Below, in pieces: positions 62,852 to 64,000 of a stretch of 64,000 bases of DNA. The translations under genes and the position numbers were made by a program. The notes under the pieces were generated by a model. That model did no database searches and had not been told where the DNA came from. It saw nothing but the letters and a program-made list of their open reading frames with translations. Every line of letters starts with the position of its first letter. Within the stretch, counting starts at the first letter, position 1. This DNA is from AP-15 sp036500965 (GTDB taxonomy: Bacteria > Pseudomonadota > Alphaproteobacteria > ATCC43930 > CGMCC-115725). The stretch is from contig DASYBC010000024.1 in NCBI GenBank assembly GCA_036500965.1, positions 1 to 64,000 on the forward strand, given 5' to 3'.

Positions 62852-63377
62852 ACCGGGGCGGCTCCCGCCGAGGCGCGCATCATAAACGCGCACCCCCGGC
62901 CGCGCAACCGAGCCCGTCAAGGTGATGGAGCAGTTTTATCGCACCAGTCACCGCTGTTAGAGCGCGTTCCGATCATATTGACCGGTCACTCCCGCAAAAG
63001 CGGGAGCCCAGGCCTGCCCCCCTGTTCGCCCCATAGCATCTCTGGCATGAACGGCGGCGAGCGACTTCACGGTGGCCCCTGGACCCCGCTTGCGCAAGGC
63101 GACGAGGAGTGGTGCAGCTTGACCGCAACGAACTCAGATCCTGATGACAAACCACGGCTTGCGGCCGCTCGGCGTAGGCCGGGCTTGGCCCACGTCTCTC
63201 AGGCTCAGCCGGAGTTTCATTGGAGCACCATTTGAGCGGGGTCGCAGGCGCGCCGCGCCGGCAAGCTGGCCAAAAAGCATGGCGAGGGGTTGGTTCTTGC
63301 AGGTCAGTCGGCGCCCCGCGCGTCCACCCGATGCGCTGCCGCCAGCCGCTCAAAATCATCCAGACCCCGGAGTTGCA
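62852..63377. other. 526-base gene-free stretch holding a repeat
   Basis: Between the tRNA and the ligase gene I see no convincing gene. Frames in this stretch are short and have no family-like motif. The bipartite palindrome at 62989-63100 is the only structure I recognise. Confidence 0.5.
62989..63100. repeat. Bipartite palindromic intergenic repeat, copy A4
   Basis: The left hairpin CTCCCGC-AAAA-GCGGGAG is at 62989-63006. A weaker right half (CCTGG then CCCCGC-TTGC-GCAAGG) lies around 63078-63100. The loop of four A in the left hairpin distinguishes it from the GAAA copies. Confidence 0.65.
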
Positions 63378-64000
63378 TCACGTCAGCAGCTTCTCCAACG
63401 TCTCCAAAGTGTCGGCTTCGCGCACGGGTTTGTCCCAGCGGATGCGGTGGATGCGCGGGAAACGCATCGCCACGCCCGATTTGTGGCGGGTCGAGCGGTG
63501 CACGCTGTCGAAGGCGACTTCAAGCACGACCGCCGGTGCCACCTCGCGCACCGGGCCATAGCGCTCGACCGTGTTGTTGCGCACCCAGCGGTCGAGCCGG
63601 CGCAGCTCGTCGTCGGTAAAGCCCGAATAGGCCTTGCCGACCGGCACCAGCGCGTCGCCGGCCCAGGCGCCGAACGTGTAATCCGAGTAGAACGACGAGC
63701 GCTTGCCGTGGCCTCGCTGGGCGTACATCAGCACGGTGTCGAGCGTTAAGGCGCCGCGTTTCCACTTGAACCACGGGCCTTTTGGCCGGCCGGCGACGTA
63801 GAGCGAATCCGCCCGCTTCAGCATCAGCCCTTCGATGCCGCGGTCGCGCGCGCCGTCGCGCAATTCGCGCAATTCGTCCCAGCCGGCGAACGGCACCAGC
63901 GGCGACAGATCGAGACCGGGGCGCGACGCGCGTGCGTGCCAGGCCTCGAGCCGGCGCCGGCGCTCGGTGAACAACAACCCGCGCAGATCCTCGCCGCCCT
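63378..64000 (-). CDS. ATP-dependent DNA ligase, C-terminal part (partial at right edge)
   Basis: The minus-strand frame is open to the window edge, so only the C-terminal ~207 residues are seen. EGLMLKRADSLYVAGRPKGP, then WFKWKRG, are ligase motifs IV-V, and the OB-fold end follows (TRHKSGVAMRFPRIHRIRWD). The sequence resembles the cisplatin-damage-response ATP-dependent ligase of alphaproteobacteria, usually found with an exonuclease-like gene. The N-terminal adenylation Lys lies outside the window. Confidence 0.85.
   Translation of the reverse strand, partial: GGEDLRGLLFTERRRRLEAWHARASRPGLDLSPLVPFAGWDELRELRDGARDRGIEGLMLKRADSLYVAGRPKGPWFKWKRGALTLDTVLMYAQRGHGKRSSFYSDYTFGAWAGDALVPVGKAYSGFTDDELRRLDRWVRNNTVERYGPVREVAPAVVLEVAFDSVHRSTRHKSGVAMRFPRIHRIRWDKPVREADTLETLEKLLT

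Noticed and set aside
62775..62920. N-terminal extension of the deacetylase frame across the tRNA
   Set aside because: The extension translates the tRNA-Pro gene; the ribosome-binding site and homology both place the start at 62725.
62978..63235. An 85-codon plus-strand frame in the gap after the tRNA
   Set aside because: It runs through the palindromic repeat and shows no family-like motif.

Overview
The window is high-G+C DNA from an alphaproteobacterium. The signs are an era-recO-parC run, a comF/grxC/nitrilase block, a DUF2794 gene, a cisplatin-response-type ATP-dependent DNA ligase, and two upstream sites that fit the alphaproteobacterial general-stress sigma factor EcfG. Many genes sit in tight operons with ATGA or GTGA stop/start overlaps. 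I would place it near Rhodospirillales or Hyphomicrobiales, but sequence alone does not settle the order. No phage, plasmid or CRISPR signature is visible.

Layout. 1-2.5 kb: the tail of a probable transposase abuts an LTA-synthase-like sulfatase and an SDR. 2.7-6.5 kb: an AI-2E family transporter diverges from a glyoxalase-II-like hydrolase and an alpha/beta hydrolase. 6.5-8.3 kb: a small accessory patch holds an MNT nucleotidyltransferase, a frameshifted HEPN partner and an A+T-rich DUF4238 gene. 8.5-17.5 kb: a YbdK-like ligase, a molybdopterin oxidoreductase, glycogen phosphorylase, an MscS channel and RecX. 17.6-24.3 kb: propionyl-CoA synthetase faces a complete branched-chain amino-acid ABC transporter (livKHMGF). 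24.6-31.1 kb: a GST, a glycosyltransferase relic, a hybrid sensor kinase, dihydrolipoamide dehydrogenase, a deacetylase-like protein and an ElaA acetyltransferase.

31.1-38.5 kb: nitrilase/glutaredoxin/ComF diverge from a methyltransferase. Hemerythrin and an SDR follow, each with an EcfG-like promoter, then alanine dehydrogenase and an FAD oxidoreductase. 38.8-42.1 kb: DUF2794 and the molybdate transporter modABC with a Mo-box-like palindrome. 42.2-49.7 kb: a catabolic-looking set with a double CoA-transferase, two NtaA/DmoA-type monooxygenases, a TAP-like hydrolase and a metallo-hydrolase. 49.8-53.2 kb: a GT-C-like membrane protein, an SGNH hydrolase and a 41-residue membrane peptide. 53.3-57.1 kb: fumarylacetoacetase, enoyl-CoA hydratase, a frameshifted CoA-transferase and an AhpD-like relic. 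57.2-64 kb: VapBC, parC-recO-era-deacetylase, tRNA-Pro(GGG), and a DNA ligase that runs off the right edge.

The most useful second-look items are the tandem EcfG-type promoters, the Mo-box at modA, the single-base lesions in three genes, two families of palindromic intergenic repeats, the Rossmann-like tail fused to the AI-2E transporter, and the glycan-type cluster at 49.8-53.2 kb.
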